From JBBDIP01 sp964602455 (GTDB lineage: Bacteria; Bacillota; Sulfobacillia; Fermentithermobacillales; Fermentithermobacillaceae): a DNA stretch of 25,693 bases. The position numbers and the translations under genes are program-made. Below, in pieces: positions 1 to 10,039 of this stretch. The number at the start of each line of letters is the position of its first letter. Within the stretch, counting starts at the first letter, position 1. The stretch is from the NCBI GenBank assembly GCA_964602455.1, contig CAZRRG010000025.1, positions 1-25,693 of the forward strand, given 5' to 3'. The notes beneath the pieces were generated by a model, which searched no databases, was not told the origin of the DNA, and was given only the letters and a program-made list of their open reading frames with translations.

Positions 1-795
1 GCCGTAAGCCATCGCCATGTTATGTTCATACGGACGTATGGTAATATTTCCAGCACGCGCCCCATCTATGCCATCCTCGGGCACAGCTTCCAGCGCCATG
101 GCCGCCGTCTTGTAGTACTCCTTGCCGGCGATCAGGATCATGTGGGCGTCGCCGAGTCCCGCCTTCTTCATGGCTACTGCGGCTTCCACGATGGTCCGCG
201 CTCCCCGGGAACCGCCGAGCACCAGTACGACGGGCACTCCCTGAGGGATCCCATAGTAGGCCCTTCCTGCCTCACCCTTGGGCAGGAGGAGCTCCCGCCT
301 CACGGGGTTGCCTGTTACAACGACCCGGTCCTTCTTGGGGAAGAACTGCCGCGAGTACTCCCAAGCGGCAAACACCCTACCGCACAGCCTTGACAGGAAG
401 AGGTTAGTCTTACCCGGGATTGCGTTCTGCTCCTGTACCGCCCTGGGTATCCCCAGCATGTAGGCGGACATGACAACGGGCCCGGACGCGTAACCACCGG
501 TCCCCAGGACGACATCGGGACGGAAGGACTTCAGCACCGCCCTAGCGTCTCCCAGACCTGTTGCCGCACGATAGAGCCCCTTGGCCGCCGCCACCGGCGA
601 CTTCCCCATGACGCCGCCGGACCGGACGGCCTCGAACTGCAGCCCCTCCCTGGGGGCAAGACTGCTCTCCATCCCCTCCTTCGTGCCCACGAAGAGCACT
701 TTGGATTGGGGTAGGAGCCTTTGCATCTCCCTTGCAACCTCTATGGCGGGATAGATGTGACCGCCTGTCCCACCACCTGTCACGATAAGGCGCAT
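1..795 (-). CDS. murG: MurG, lipid II-forming GlcNAc transferase (3' end cut by window edge)
   Basis: MurG adds GlcNAc from UDP-GlcNAc to lipid I to make lipid II at the inner face of the membrane. The visible 265 residues begin MRLIVTGGGTGGHIYPA, the diagnostic N-terminal glycine-rich loop (residues 7-17). They also carry the TGGYASGP loop near 99-106, QEQNAIPGKTN near 121-131 and the GGSRGA loop of the second Rossmann half near 194-199. The frame is still open at base 1, inside the region equivalent to 'NMAxAY'. About 95-100 C-terminal residues therefore lie outside the window, judged from the usual length of about 360. The start at 795 sits 9 bases after GAGGAG; an ATG at 801 in the same frame is possible but crowds the ribosome site. 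It follows ftsW by 17 bases as the last visible dcw gene. Identity is very secure. Confidence 0.97.
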   Translation of the reverse strand, partial: MRLIVTGGGTGGHIYPAIEVAREMQRLLPQSKVLFVGTKEGMESSLAPREGLQFEAVRSGGVMGKSPVAAAKGLYRAATGLGDARAVLKSFRPDVVLGTGGYASGPVVMSAYMLGIPRAVQEQNAIPGKTNLFLSRLCGRVFAAWEYSRQFFPKKDRVVVTGNPVRRELLLPKGEAGRAYYGIPQGVPVVLVLGGSRGARTIVEAAVAMKKAGLGDAHMILIAGKEYYKTAAMALEAVPEDGIDGARAGNITIRPYEHNMAMAYG

Positions 796-812
796 TGACA
801 TCCTCTCCTCAC

Positions 813-1959
813 CTAGCGGCTGGCGTACCTGGATATGTTCAGAAGGACACCCGCCGCGGCCATGTTGGTTAAGAGCGCTGAGCCGCCGGAGCTTATGAAC
901 GGCAGAGGAATGCCTGTGATCGGCAAAGACCCTGTCACGACTCCGATGTTCACCGCAGCCTGAAGGCAGATAAGGGTGGTCATCCCCGCCGCAAGCAGGC
1001 AGGAGTACCGGTCGGGCGCGGCCATGGCCGCGCGGTATCCCCGCCACGCTACCGTGAAAAATAGGAGGACCACAAGGCTGGTCCCGAAGAACCCCATCTC
1101 CTCCCCCAATACCGCGAAGATGAAGTCTGTATGGGGTTCAGGCAGGTAAAACCACTTTTGTCGCGAGTAGCCGATACCGGTCCCAAAAGGCCCGCCGGTA
1201 CCCAGAGCGTAAAGCGCTTGGATAATTTGCCAACCCGACCCGCCGGGGTCTTCCCAAGGGTTCAGGAATGCCAGGAAGCGCTTGAGACGATATTCCTTTC
1301 CCACAACCGCAAAGTAGAGCACGGGCACCGACGCAAGTCCAAGCAGCGTAAGGTGTGAGACCCGCATCCCCCCGACGAAGAGCACCGCCACGGCGGAGCC
1401 CGCGATGGCTACGGCCGTGCCTAAGTCAGGCTCCAGAAGGACCAGAAGAAAGGTAGCTCCCAGCAGGAGTAGATAAGGGCCAAGCCCGGTCACAAACTTC
1501 CCGATCTGGTCTCTGCGCCTGCTCACACTGTCTGCCAGGAACAAGACAGTCGCGACCTTAGCGATCTCGGCCGGCTGTAGCGCGATGGATGACGGGCCGA
1601 TCCAGCGCCTGGCGTCGTTCCTCACCTGTCCGATCCCGGGTATAAGCACCAGTATTAAGAGCAAGAACGACAGACCCCAGATGTAGGGGATGAGGTCGCG
1701 ATATCGCCAGCAGTCGAAGTTCATGAGGAAGAACATCCCGCAGAATCCAAGACCGGTCCATATAAGCTGCCTCATGATGAAGTAGTAGGGATGCCCGTAC
1801 CACTTGATAGACCGTACCATGCTGGCGGAGAACACCATGATCTCGCCGATGGCGACAAGGGTCAGTATGGCGAAGAAGAGGATGTAATCCGGCTGCTTCC
1901 GCCGGGGAGTCCCGCCGGTTCGCAGCCGGCGCGACGTCCTTGCGCTCCGACCCACAGTT

Positions 1960-1970
<11 letters not shown>
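813..1970 (-). CDS. ftsW: FtsW/SpoVE-type SEDS peptidoglycan polymerase
   Basis: A SEDS-family membrane glycosyltransferase that polymerises lipid II at the septum together with a class B penicillin-binding protein. About ten hydrophobic segments are visible. Family signatures are RRWIG near 121-125, LEPDLGTA near 179-186, PEPHTDFIFAVLGEE near 277-291 (its Asp corresponds to the essential residue of the family) and ITGIPLPFISSGGS near 351-364. The N-terminus is Arg-rich before the first helix. The start is uncertain. ATG 1970 overlaps the mraY stop but has no clear ribosome site, while GTG 1955 in the same frame follows AGGG by 7 bases and may be the true start. The partner transpeptidase is the spoVD-like gene upstream in the same operon. 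murD, normally found directly before ftsW, is missing. FtsW and SpoVE cannot be told apart from sequence alone. Confidence 0.95.
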
Positions 1971-2938
<968 letters not shown>

Positions 2939-2946
<8 letters not shown>

Positions 2947-4375
2947 GGTGCTCCACCTCCCGGCCGCCTGTGAGTGATGCCACTACGCTCTCGAATCCTA
3001 TACTCCGGCTGGCTTTCACCAGCACAGCGTCGCCCGGTTCCAGGAAGTCCCCCAGGAAACTCGAGAGACTCGCCTTGTCATGAAACCATGACGAGGATCC
3101 GGCGACGGCCGTTTCATCCCACCCTGCCTTGATCTCCTTGGCGAGCTCGCCGGAGCAGCAGAGATAGGTCGCTTTCGTAGCAGCCAGCCGTCCCACTTCC
3201 CGGTGGGCCGCCGGCCCGTGGGAACCCAACTCAAGCATGTCTCCCAGGACCGCAACCTTTCGCCGGGCCCCCATTTCGCTCAGGAGCTCGAGCGCGGACG
3301 CCATGGATTTCGGACTGGCGTTGTAGGCGTCATTGATGATAGTTATGCCGTTGTGATGCAGGATCTGCAGCCGCATTGTGCTCAGCGCCGCGTTTTCCAG
3401 GCCGTGCCGCATCCTTTCATAGGGTACGCCGGTCACAAGTCCGATTGCCACTGCCGCCAGCGCGTTATGTACCTGGTGTACTCCCGGAGCCTTTACCCGG
3501 AACTCCATGGGTCCTGCCTTTCCCGCCATGGAGCCGCCGAGCTCGACTTTGAACCTGCTGCCTTCCGCGCCCAACGACACCTGCTCCACAGCCCGGACGT
3601 CACATCCTTCGCTGAGTCCGTAGTAGATGACGTCCCGTCCCGAGGACGCGCCCATCTTCCTCACCCACTCGTTGTCGCCGGACGCTATCGCGATGCCGCC
3701 CGGCGGGAGAGCGGCGAAGATCTCTGCCTTGGCCAGCGCGATCTCCTCAATGCTTCCCAGGACGCCGATGTGAGAAACCGATATGTCGGTAAGCACAGCG
3801 ATCTCCGGCTTCGCTATGGCGCAGAGTTCGGTGATCTCTCCCCTTGCGCGCATCGCCATCTCCAGCACCGAGTAATCGGGGGATCCGTCGATCTTGAGCA
3901 CCGCCAGAGGCAGGCCTACGTGGGAGTTGAGGTTACCCGGGTTCCCAAACGCGCTGAACTGTTCCCGCAACACCGAGCACACAAGGTCCTTGGTGCTTGT
4001 CTTGCCCACGCTTCCGGTGATGCCGATAACTTTGGTACGCAGCTCGTTTCTGTATGAGGCAGCCAGCGCCTGGAGCGCCTTGACTGTCGAGGTGACCGAG
4101 AGCAGCGCGAACTTGCGATCCGGGTCCTCAGCACTGAGCAACTCCAGGAGCCCCGGCACGGGATGCTCTATGATGGCGGCGCGGGCGCCCTTCCGGAAAA
4201 CCTCTGCCACGTAGTCGTGGCCGTCAACCCGCTCTCCAACCAGAGCGCAGAAAAGGTCACCGGGGGCTACCTTGCGGGAATCGCTGGTAACGCCCAAGAT
4301 CGAGAGCGATGGGTCGCCGTGCTCCAGTCCGGCGCCCATGATGCGGGAGATCTCGCCAATGCTGTAGGGCCTCAC
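2939..4375 (-). CDS. murF: MurF, UDP-MurNAc-tripeptide D-Ala-D-Ala ligase
   Basis: MurF is the ATP-dependent ligase that adds D-Ala-D-Ala to UDP-MurNAc-tripeptide in the cytoplasm. Its 478 residues show the N-terminal substrate domain with GVTSDSRKV near 28-36, the P-loop GITGSVGKTST at 118-128, NPGNLNSHVGLPLAVL near 145-160 and the MurF-typical DAYNASPKSM. The LGDMLELG segment opens the C-terminal domain. The start is GTG 4375, placed 7 bases after AGGAGG. The murE stop lies 11 bases upstream and the end overlaps mraY. Nothing is missing or unusual. Confidence 0.96.
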
Positions 4376-4386
4376 GCTAAGTCCTC

Positions 4387-5862
4387 CTATGTACCGGCGC
4401 GCTCGCGCATGGCTTTGGCGGCCACAGACGCGTCGTCGAAATCTATAACGCAGTCGCGAAACTCCTGGTACGTCTCGTGCCCTTTTCCTGCGATCACCAC
4501 TATGTCGCCCGGGCCCGCCATCTCAACGGCCAGCCGGATCGCCTCAGCCCTATCCTTCTTCCTGGAAAAGCCGGAGGCGTGTGCGCTGGCACGCAGTCCT
4601 TCCTCGATCTGATCGAGGATCTGGTCCTCATCCTCGGTGCGGGGATTATCGTCGGTGATAACCACGTAATCGGCAATGTCTCCCGCGATCTTCCCCATCT
4701 CCGGCCTCTTGCCGGAGTCGCGGTCGCCGCCGCACCCAAAGACCGCGATCACACGGCCCTTGGCGACCTCCCTGGCAAGACTCAGTATGTTCTCCAAGCT
4801 CTCGGGGGTATGGGCGTAGTCCACCCAGACCGCGAAGTCGCCCGGCGCCTTCACTACCTCAACCCTGCCGCGAACGCCCGGCGTCCCGGACAGTCCGCGG
4901 GCAATTGCCGCCAGGTCCTTTCCCATTCCGTACGCCGCGGCAGCAGCCGCGAGAGCGTTGTAGATGTTGAACCTGCCTGGCAATCCCAACCTGACTTTCT
5001 CGCTCCTGCCCCCGGCCCGAAGGTCGAACTCCGACCCGTTGCCGTCCATGCGCAGCCCGCCCGCGGTAACCTCAGCACCGCCAGCCAGACCGTACGTCAC
5101 CAGGGGAACGCGGACCGCCTCCCGGAAGAACTCATACATGGGTTCATCCCTGTTCAACACAGCTACCCCGCCTTCAGGCAGCATCTCAAACAGCCGCCTC
5201 TTGGCTCCGGCGTAGTTCTCCACCGTCCCGTGGAAATCCAAGTGATCGCGGCCGACGTTCGTCAGCACCGCAGCCCTAAACCGCAGGTCCTCCACCCTCC
5301 CCAGCGCCAATGCGTGGGAGGATACCTCCATGGTTGCCGCGGTCGACCCCAGGTCCACCATCTCGCGCATGAGCGAGTGCAGGTCCGTGGACTCGGGCGT
5401 GGTCCTGGTCACAGGCCTTTCCTCGTCTCCGACTATGTTATGTATAGTCCCGATGAGTCCGGTCTTCTCGCCACAGGCGTCGAGCACGGATTTCACCATG
5501 TGGCAGGTTGTGGTTTTGCCTTTGGTCCCTGTAACGCCCACCACAGCCAGCGACTTGGAGGGCTCGCCGTAGAAGAGGCTGGAAGCCCGGGAAAGCGCCC
5601 TCCGAGCGTGGGGTACCAGGACCGGAACCACGCCGGGAGGAACCGCGAGTTTTCCGCCCCTCGGGCTCTCGGTGACCACCGCGACCGCACCCTTGGCCGC
5701 CGCATCGGGGATGAACCTGCGGCCGTCCTGCATAGTGCCGGGGATCGCAAAGAAGACATACCCGGAGCGGACAGCCCTGCTGTCGTAAGCGATTCCCGCT
5801 ATGTCTACGTCGCTGCCCAGCATCTGGGCTTGGACACCCTCCAAGATTTCGCTTAGGCGCAT
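4387..5862 (-). CDS. murE: MurE, UDP-MurNAc-dipeptide meso-diaminopimelate ligase
   Basis: MurE adds the third amino acid to UDP-MurNAc-L-Ala-D-Glu. Over 491 residues one sees YDSRAVRSGYVFFAI near 26-40, the P-loop TGTKGKTTT at 111-119, TNVGRDHLDFHGT at 201-213, Lys221 in AGAKRRLF (the lysine carbamylated in this family), VDYAHTPESLEN at 347-358 and DNPR at 405-408. DNPR is the motif of enzymes that use meso-diaminopimelate, rather than the DNPA or DDPN forms linked to lysine, so the wall is inferred to be meso-DAP type. ATG 5862 follows AGGAGGAAGGGG. It sits 18 bases after the penicillin-binding protein gene in the dcw operon. Confidence 0.97.
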   Translation of the reverse strand: MRLSEILEGVQAQMLGSDVDIAGIAYDSRAVRSGYVFFAIPGTMQDGRRFIPDAAAKGAVAVVTESPRGGKLAVPPGVVPVLVPHARRALSRASSLFYGEPSKSLAVVGVTGTKGKTTTCHMVKSVLDACGEKTGLIGTIHNIVGDEERPVTRTTPESTDLHSLMREMVDLGSTAATMEVSSHALALGRVEDLRFRAAVLTNVGRDHLDFHGTVENYAGAKRRLFEMLPEGGVAVLNRDEPMYEFFREAVRVPLVTYGLAGGAEVTAGGLRMDGNGSEFDLRAGGRSEKVRLGLPGRFNIYNALAAAAAAYGMGKDLAAIARGLSGTPGVRGRVEVVKAPGDFAVWVDYAHTPESLENILSLAREVAKGRVIAVFGCGGDRDSGKRPEMGKIAGDIADYVVITDDNPRTEDEDQILDQIEEGLRASAHASGFSRKKDRAEAIRLAVEMAGPGDIVVIAGKGHETYQEFRDCVIDFDDASVAAKAMRERAGT

Positions 5863-5880
5863 CGCCTTGGCCCCTTCCTC

Positions 5881-7956
5881 CTACGGCCCTGTGCTCATCC
5901 GGAATGTAACCCGGATCATGGTCCCCGGCTCAACCAGAGTACCTGCCGGCGGGTCCTGTGACACGCAGAACCCGCTGCCCTGGGCGGACATCGTCAGCCC
6001 GGCCTCGGTCAGCTTCAGCCGTGCCTGGGTCAGTCCCAAGCCCAAGAGGGACGGAACTGCGACTCTTCCGGGGTCCGCCACAGTCTCCTCATCAGTGTAC
6101 AGTATTATCGACGTTCCCTTGGGCACTTTGGCGCCTGCGACCGGGAACTGCCTCAGGACCCTCTGTCCGGGGCCCTCTTCGGTGCCGACCAGCTCCATAG
6201 CGCGGAGCTCGGCGATGGCCGCGGCCGCGTCTTTGCCGGTGAGGTCCGGCACGGTCACATAGTCTGCCTGCTGGCTAGAAGGCTCCTGCTGAGGCGGCAC
6301 TTCCAGGTATCTGAGGACGTCCCTCATTACCCCGGAGAACACGGGGGCTGCGATGACGCCGCCGTAGTATGCGCCTTTGGGCTCATCCACCATAACAAGG
6401 AGAGCCAGCCTTGGATCGTTGGCGGGTGCGAAGCCGATGAACCACGCCAGGTACTTTTCCGTCGTAACGCCGTTCACCACTTTGTTTGACGTGCCGGTCT
6501 TACCCGCCAGCCTGTAGCCCGGCACATAGGCCTGTTTGCCGGTGCCGAGAGACACGACCTTCTCAAGAGCCGTCCGCAGTTCCTGGGACGTCTTCTCCGA
6601 TATCACCTGGTGGACTTTCCCGTAGGTCTTGGAGTCCAGGACCTGCCCATCGATATCGGTGACTTCCTTCACGATGTGGGGCACTACTGTGTACCCCCCG
6701 TTGGCAATAGCCGATATCGCGGTGATTAGCTGGACCGGAGTGAGCTGCAACGTTTGACCGTAGGACATGCACGCGAGGTCGATGGGTTTGCAGTCCTTTT
6801 CGGCGGGTATAATCCCCGAGGCTTCTCCCGGCAGATCGATGCCGGTCGCCGAGGTGACCCCGAAAAGGTCCAGGTACCTGTAGAAGTCCGCAACGCCTGT
6901 CCTCTGCGCTATCTGCACGAAACCCACGTTGCATGAGTTCTGGATGACTTCCTCAAAGGTTTGATCACCGTGAGCGGTGATGCAGTGCAAGGTATCGGGG
7001 CCGACCGCGATGCTGCCGCTGCAGAAGAAGCGGTCGTTCACGCTTACCTTGCCGGTCTCGAGCGCCGCCGCGGCGGTGATGGGCTTGAAGGTCGAACCAG
7101 GCGGAAATGAAAGAGTAATGGGGCTGATGCGTCTATTCTCCTGCGGGTACCGGTCGTATTGGTTGGGATCATATGTAGGGCGCACCGCCATCGCCAGTAT
7201 CTCACCGTTGCGGGGATCCATGGCAATAGCTAAGCCGCCATCAGCCTGGCTCTGCTGCACGGCCTTTTCCAGTTCCCTCTCGGCGATGAACTGGATCACT
7301 TCATCTATAGTGAGGACAAGGTTCTTGCCCTGTATCGCGGCCACGTAGCCCCTTTGGGATTGGGGCAGCGCGTCTCCTATTGCGTCGACCTCTACCGTGA
7401 ACCGGCCGGGGGTCCCTCTCAGGACGCGGTCGTACTCGTACTCGAGGCCCTCCAAACCATCGTTGTCGATACCGACAATACCCAAAGCCTGGGACAGCAA
7501 GCTGCCCTTTGGCCACACCCGCATTGACTCCTGGGTGAACCCGATACCGTACAGTTTCTGTTCTCTTATCTTGCGGGCGACATCATCGGGGATCTTCCGC
7601 TTTATCCACTCAAACGACGACTGCCTGGTGACCCGGTTCAGGACGTCTTCATACTTCATCCCGAGGATGTCAGAAAGCGTCTTCGCGGTGGCTTCAGGAT
7701 CCTTCACCTGGGCCGGTATCGCGTAGACAGACTCCACATCAATGCTGAAAGCCAGCTCGTGGCCCGCGCGATCGTAGATGACCCCGCGCCTCGGCTGGAT
7801 CGGTATATCCTGCATGCGCATGTCCAGCGCGTTCTCCGAAAGGTCGTCCGCCCACACAAACTGAACGTAGACCAACCGCCCTAATAGAAGCAGGAACGCG
7901 GCCGTCGCTCCCAAAAGGACGAGCCACACGCGCTTCCGAGCTTGCACTCCGCCCAT
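5881..7956 (-). CDS. spoVD: SpoVD/FtsI-type class B penicillin-binding protein with two PASTA domains
   Basis: A membrane-anchored transpeptidase that cross-links septal or cortex peptidoglycan. The 691 residues comprise a short cytoplasmic tail, a single transmembrane helix near 10-33, and a PBP dimer domain starting with RRGVIYDRAG near 56-65. The transpeptidase domain has the catalytic tetrad Ser288-Thr-Phe-Lys291, Ser341-Cys-Asn343 and Lys486-Thr-Gly-Thr489. Two C-terminal PASTA repeats lie near 566-622 and 630-687. B. subtilis SpoVD has one PASTA domain and PBP2B has two, so the number does not settle which it is. It is the only class B PBP gene in the cluster and may serve vegetative division as well as sporulation. 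ATG 7956 follows GGGCAGGT. It lies between ftsL and murE, as in other Bacillota. Confidence 0.95.
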   Translation of the reverse strand: MGGVQARKRVWLVLLGATAAFLLLLGRLVYVQFVWADDLSENALDMRMQDIPIQPRRGVIYDRAGHELAFSIDVESVYAIPAQVKDPEATAKTLSDILGMKYEDVLNRVTRQSSFEWIKRKIPDDVARKIREQKLYGIGFTQESMRVWPKGSLLSQALGIVGIDNDGLEGLEYEYDRVLRGTPGRFTVEVDAIGDALPQSQRGYVAAIQGKNLVLTIDEVIQFIAERELEKAVQQSQADGGLAIAMDPRNGEILAMAVRPTYDPNQYDRYPQENRRISPITLSFPPGSTFKPITAAAALETGKVSVNDRFFCSGSIAVGPDTLHCITAHGDQTFEEVIQNSCNVGFVQIAQRTGVADFYRYLDLFGVTSATGIDLPGEASGIIPAEKDCKPIDLACMSYGQTLQLTPVQLITAISAIANGGYTVVPHIVKEVTDIDGQVLDSKTYGKVHQVISEKTSQELRTALEKVVSLGTGKQAYVPGYRLAGKTGTSNKVVNGVTTEKYLAWFIGFAPANDPRLALLVMVDEPKGAYYGGVIAAPVFSGVMRDVLRYLEVPPQQEPSSQQADYVTVPDLTGKDAAAAIAELRAMELVGTEEGPGQRVLRQFPVAGAKVPKGTSIILYTDEETVADPGRVAVPSLLGLGLTQARLKLTEAGLTMSAQGSGFCVSQDPPAGTLVEPGTMIRVTFRMSTGP

Positions 7957-7989
7957 GATTAACCTGCCCTCAGCGAGAGATGATCCTTG

Positions 7990-8505
7990 CTATCTCTGCC
8001 CCTTTGCGGTGGCTTCTCTCGCTCCAAAGATCTGAGCTATGCGACCGAACAGCGATAATATGCCACCAGATTTGACTTGCTCCTGAGGGAGGCTCGCCAG
8101 CTGCATAGATGGCGCGGCGGTCTCCGTCATGGCGAACGTGCGGACTTCGGTCGGAGACACCATGCCGAGTCTGGTCCTTGCCTCTTTCTCGACGTAGTCC
8201 AGGGACTCGATCGCCGCAACTGTCTTCTTCAGAGACTCGCTCTGCATCCGAAGATCCTGGAGGGTGGCCTCTAGCTTCGCCATCTGCTGGTTCATCTGAG
8301 CGACCTTGGCCGGTTGCCAGACCAGTATCCCGCCAGCCAGTACGAGCAGGCAGAAGTAGAGCACGCCGAAGAACTCCACAGGCAGCCCTTGCCGTGTGGC
8401 TCGACCGGCCCTTCTCGTGCGCCTCGCTCTTGCGGCTCTGCTATTATCAGACGACCTGCTCAAGGTCGCCGGGACGACAACACTCATGTCCACGTCTCTT
8501 ACCAT
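7990..8505 (-). CDS. ftsL: FtsL/DivIC-family septal protein
   Basis: A small bitopic division protein of 171 residues, assigned from architecture and position rather than strong sequence identity. A basic, disordered N-terminal tail (Arg-rich, about 16-40) precedes one transmembrane helix near 43-63. A coiled coil near 67-100 follows, then the LDYVEKEARTRLGMV segment near 102-116, typical of FtsL/FtsB/DivIC proteins. A roughly 45-residue tail rich in Ala, Gln and Ser is less usual. The start is set at ATG 8505 because GGAGGGG lies just upstream; an ATG at 8550 would overlap rsmH and has no such site. It lies between rsmH and the penicillin-binding protein gene, the standard ftsL place. Confidence 0.88.
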   Translation of the reverse strand: MVRDVDMSVVVPATLSRSSDNSRAARARRTRRAGRATRQGLPVEFFGVLYFCLLVLAGGILVWQPAKVAQMNQQMAKLEATLQDLRMQSESLKKTVAAIESLDYVEKEARTRLGMVSPTEVRTFAMTETAAPSMQLASLPQEQVKSGGILSLFGRIAQIFGAREATAKGQR

Positions 8506-8539
8506 CGGTAACCCCTCCGGATGCACGCCTTGCTGCCGA

Positions 8540-9430
8540 CTAACGTTCAATTACCCTGAGTTTCGCGCTTCTCGACCGGGCATTGGCCGCAACTTCCTCT
8601 TCGCTCGCCGTCTCCGGCTTCCTCTGAATCCTCTTGCCCGCTTCGCGCTCTACGAGTTCCTTGAACGTGTTCTTGACGATGCGGTCTTCCAGGGAGTGAT
8701 ATGTGAGCACCGCCACGAGTCCTTGGCGCCGCAGGAGGTGAAACGCTCTTTTCAGGGACCCCGCCAACCTCGATAGTTCATCGTTGGCGGCGATCCTTAG
8801 GGCTTGGAATGTCCTCCTGGCCGGATGGGGTCCCCCTCGCCTCGCGGCCGCAGGGTAGGCTCCCATGATTACATCCACCAAGTCTTTCGATGTCTCTAGC
8901 AGGCGTTCCTCTCGGGCTCGCACGATTGCTCCCGCAATCCTTCTTGCGAACCTCTCCTCACCGTACTCCCAGAGGATCCGCGAGATGTCCTCTTCGCTCC
9001 AGTTCTGGAGGATGTCCCTGGCCGTTACCGTGCCTTCGGTGTCCATCCTCATGTCCAGGGGCCCTTCCCCCCAGTAACTAAATCCCCTGTGGAGGGAATC
9101 CAGTTGACGGGACGATACCCCCAGATCGAACACTGCTCCGTCTATAGCGGGGAACCCCAGTTTCGCCAGTACTGTGGGAAGCTCCCTGTAGTCGCCCCTT
9201 TGGGCTACAAACCGCCCCGGAAACGACCGCCCCAGACGGGCTCTTGCTACCTCCAACGCTTCGCTGTCAACGTCGATCCCAACTACAAACGTCTCCGCTG
9301 TGGCACGGAGGATCGCCTCAGCATGTCCCCCGTCGCCTAAGGTGCAATCCACAATCACTCTGCGCGGCCGGGCCAGCAGGTGCGAGAGAACTTCTTTCAC
9401 CATCACCGGCTCGTGAATCACTTGGGTCAT
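8540..9430 (-). CDS. rsmH: RsmH (MraW), 16S rRNA C1402 N4-methyltransferase
   Basis: RsmH uses S-adenosylmethionine to methylate N4 of cytidine 1402 in the 16S rRNA decoding centre. The 296 residues begin with HEPVMVKEVL, followed by the SAM-binding DCTLGDGGHAEAIL at 28-41, GIDVDSEALE at 51-60, FDLGVSSRQLDS at 101-112 and PLDMRMD at 124-130. NDELSRL and LTYHSLEDRIVK follow near the C-terminus. Length and motifs are standard. ATG 9430 overlaps the mraZ stop by four bases (ATGA), so the two are coupled. Confidence 0.97.
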   Translation of the reverse strand: MTQVIHEPVMVKEVLSHLLARPRRVIVDCTLGDGGHAEAILRATAETFVVGIDVDSEALEVARARLGRSFPGRFVAQRGDYRELPTVLAKLGFPAIDGAVFDLGVSSRQLDSLHRGFSYWGEGPLDMRMDTEGTVTARDILQNWSEEDISRILWEYGEERFARRIAGAIVRAREERLLETSKDLVDVIMGAYPAAARRGGPHPARRTFQALRIAANDELSRLAGSLKRAFHLLRRQGLVAVLTYHSLEDRIVKNTFKELVEREAGKRIQRKPETASEEEVAANARSRSAKLRVIER

Positions 9431-9870
9431 ATCCCAGGCACTCGCTCCGCTATAGTCGAGAATCTGTTGCCGATGTCTAGCTTCGAGCTCTCCCAGGCCG
9501 CTTTATCCCAGATCTCCACGCGGTTTCCTACTCCGAGGACACAAACATCTTTCGTAATGCCGGCCCACTCGCGTATCATCTGCGGTAAGACGATGCGCCC
9601 CTGCTTATCGGGGTCAACTTCCATCGCTCCCGAGAGGAAGTAGCGGGCGTATTCGCGGGATTCCCTTTGATTCTGAGGGAGGGCTGTTATGGTTTCCAGG
9701 ACGTGCGCCCACTCTTCGCTAGGGTATACTGTGGCACACTTGTCCAATCCGCGGGCAATCATGAACCGAGGGCCGAGCATCTCCCTGAACTTGACCGGCA
9801 GGGCGACTCGACCTTTTTGGTCCACCGTATGGAGGTACTCCCCCACGAACCCGCCTACTATGTCCACCAC
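9427..9870 (-). CDS. mraZ: MraZ, dcw cluster transcription regulator
   Basis: MraZ is a ring-forming DNA-binding protein that regulates its own dcw operon. The 147 residues contain two SpoVT-AbrB (swapped-hairpin) repeats. The first is around GEYLHTVDQKGRVALPVKFRE (the DQKGRVALP part carries the family signature) and the second around EVDPDKQGRIVLPQMIR near 84-100. No ATG is available. GTG 9870 is used here, and the adjacent GTG 9867 is better spaced from GGGGAG. About six residues precede the point where other MraZ proteins begin. It is the first gene of the cluster, with a promoter and candidate MraZ boxes immediately upstream. Confidence 0.95.
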   Translation of the reverse strand: MVDIVGGFVGEYLHTVDQKGRVALPVKFREMLGPRFMIARGLDKCATVYPSEEWAHVLETITALPQNQRESREYARYFLSGAMEVDPDKQGRIVLPQMIREWAGITKDVCVLGVGNRVEIWDKAAWESSKLDIGNRFSTIAERVPGI

Positions 9871-9871
9871 T

Positions 9872-9898
9872 CCCCACTGAACCCCACTTGCTACCCCA
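9872..9898 (-). promoter_or_regulatory. Three TGGGG boxes, probable MraZ operator
   Basis: The minus strand carries TGGGG at 9898-9894, 9886-9882 and 9876-9872, with start-to-start spacings of 12 and 10 bases. The two nearer the gene share AGTGGGG. E. coli MraZ binds TGGG-type direct repeats about 10 bp apart, and the mycoplasma MraZ box is a related GTGG motif, so autoregulation is a reasonable inference. The first box abuts the -10 element. The last includes the mraZ ribosome site, so bound MraZ would cover the transcription start. Confidence 0.65.
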
Positions 9899-9926
9899 TT
9901 CTACACATCGAAGCAAATTCCTTCAA
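9898..9926 (-). promoter_or_regulatory. Predicted sigma-A-type promoter of the dcw cluster
   Basis: On the minus strand, TTGAAG (9926-9921) and TAGAAT (9903-9898) are separated by exactly 17 bases. They match the -35 and -10 consensus at four and five of six positions. Transcription would start near 9891, giving a leader of only about 20 bases before the mraZ GTG. This is a sequence match only. Confidence 0.65.
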
Positions 9927-10039
9927 CATGTAGAGGTATTCTTATCGGAGTTTTGGTGAGGTCCCAGTTGGCCGGCTCCCGTCTATCTGCCAGCCGGTAG
10001 GACTTTGTGCCGGCCGTCACAAAGCCCCCTCATTCATCT

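Noticed and set aside
3203..4057. 284-residue plus-strand reading frame opposite murF
   Set aside because: It is the antisense of a conserved gene with all motifs intact and has no supporting evidence.
4477..5856. 459-residue plus-strand reading frame opposite murE
   Set aside because: It is fully antisense to an intact MurE. Long antisense frames are expected in GC-rich DNA. The translation shows no domain.
9971..10024. Riboswitch or T-box leader upstream of mraZ
   Set aside because: The two weak stems lie upstream of the predicted promoter, so would not be in the mraZ transcript. No conserved riboswitch core was recognised.
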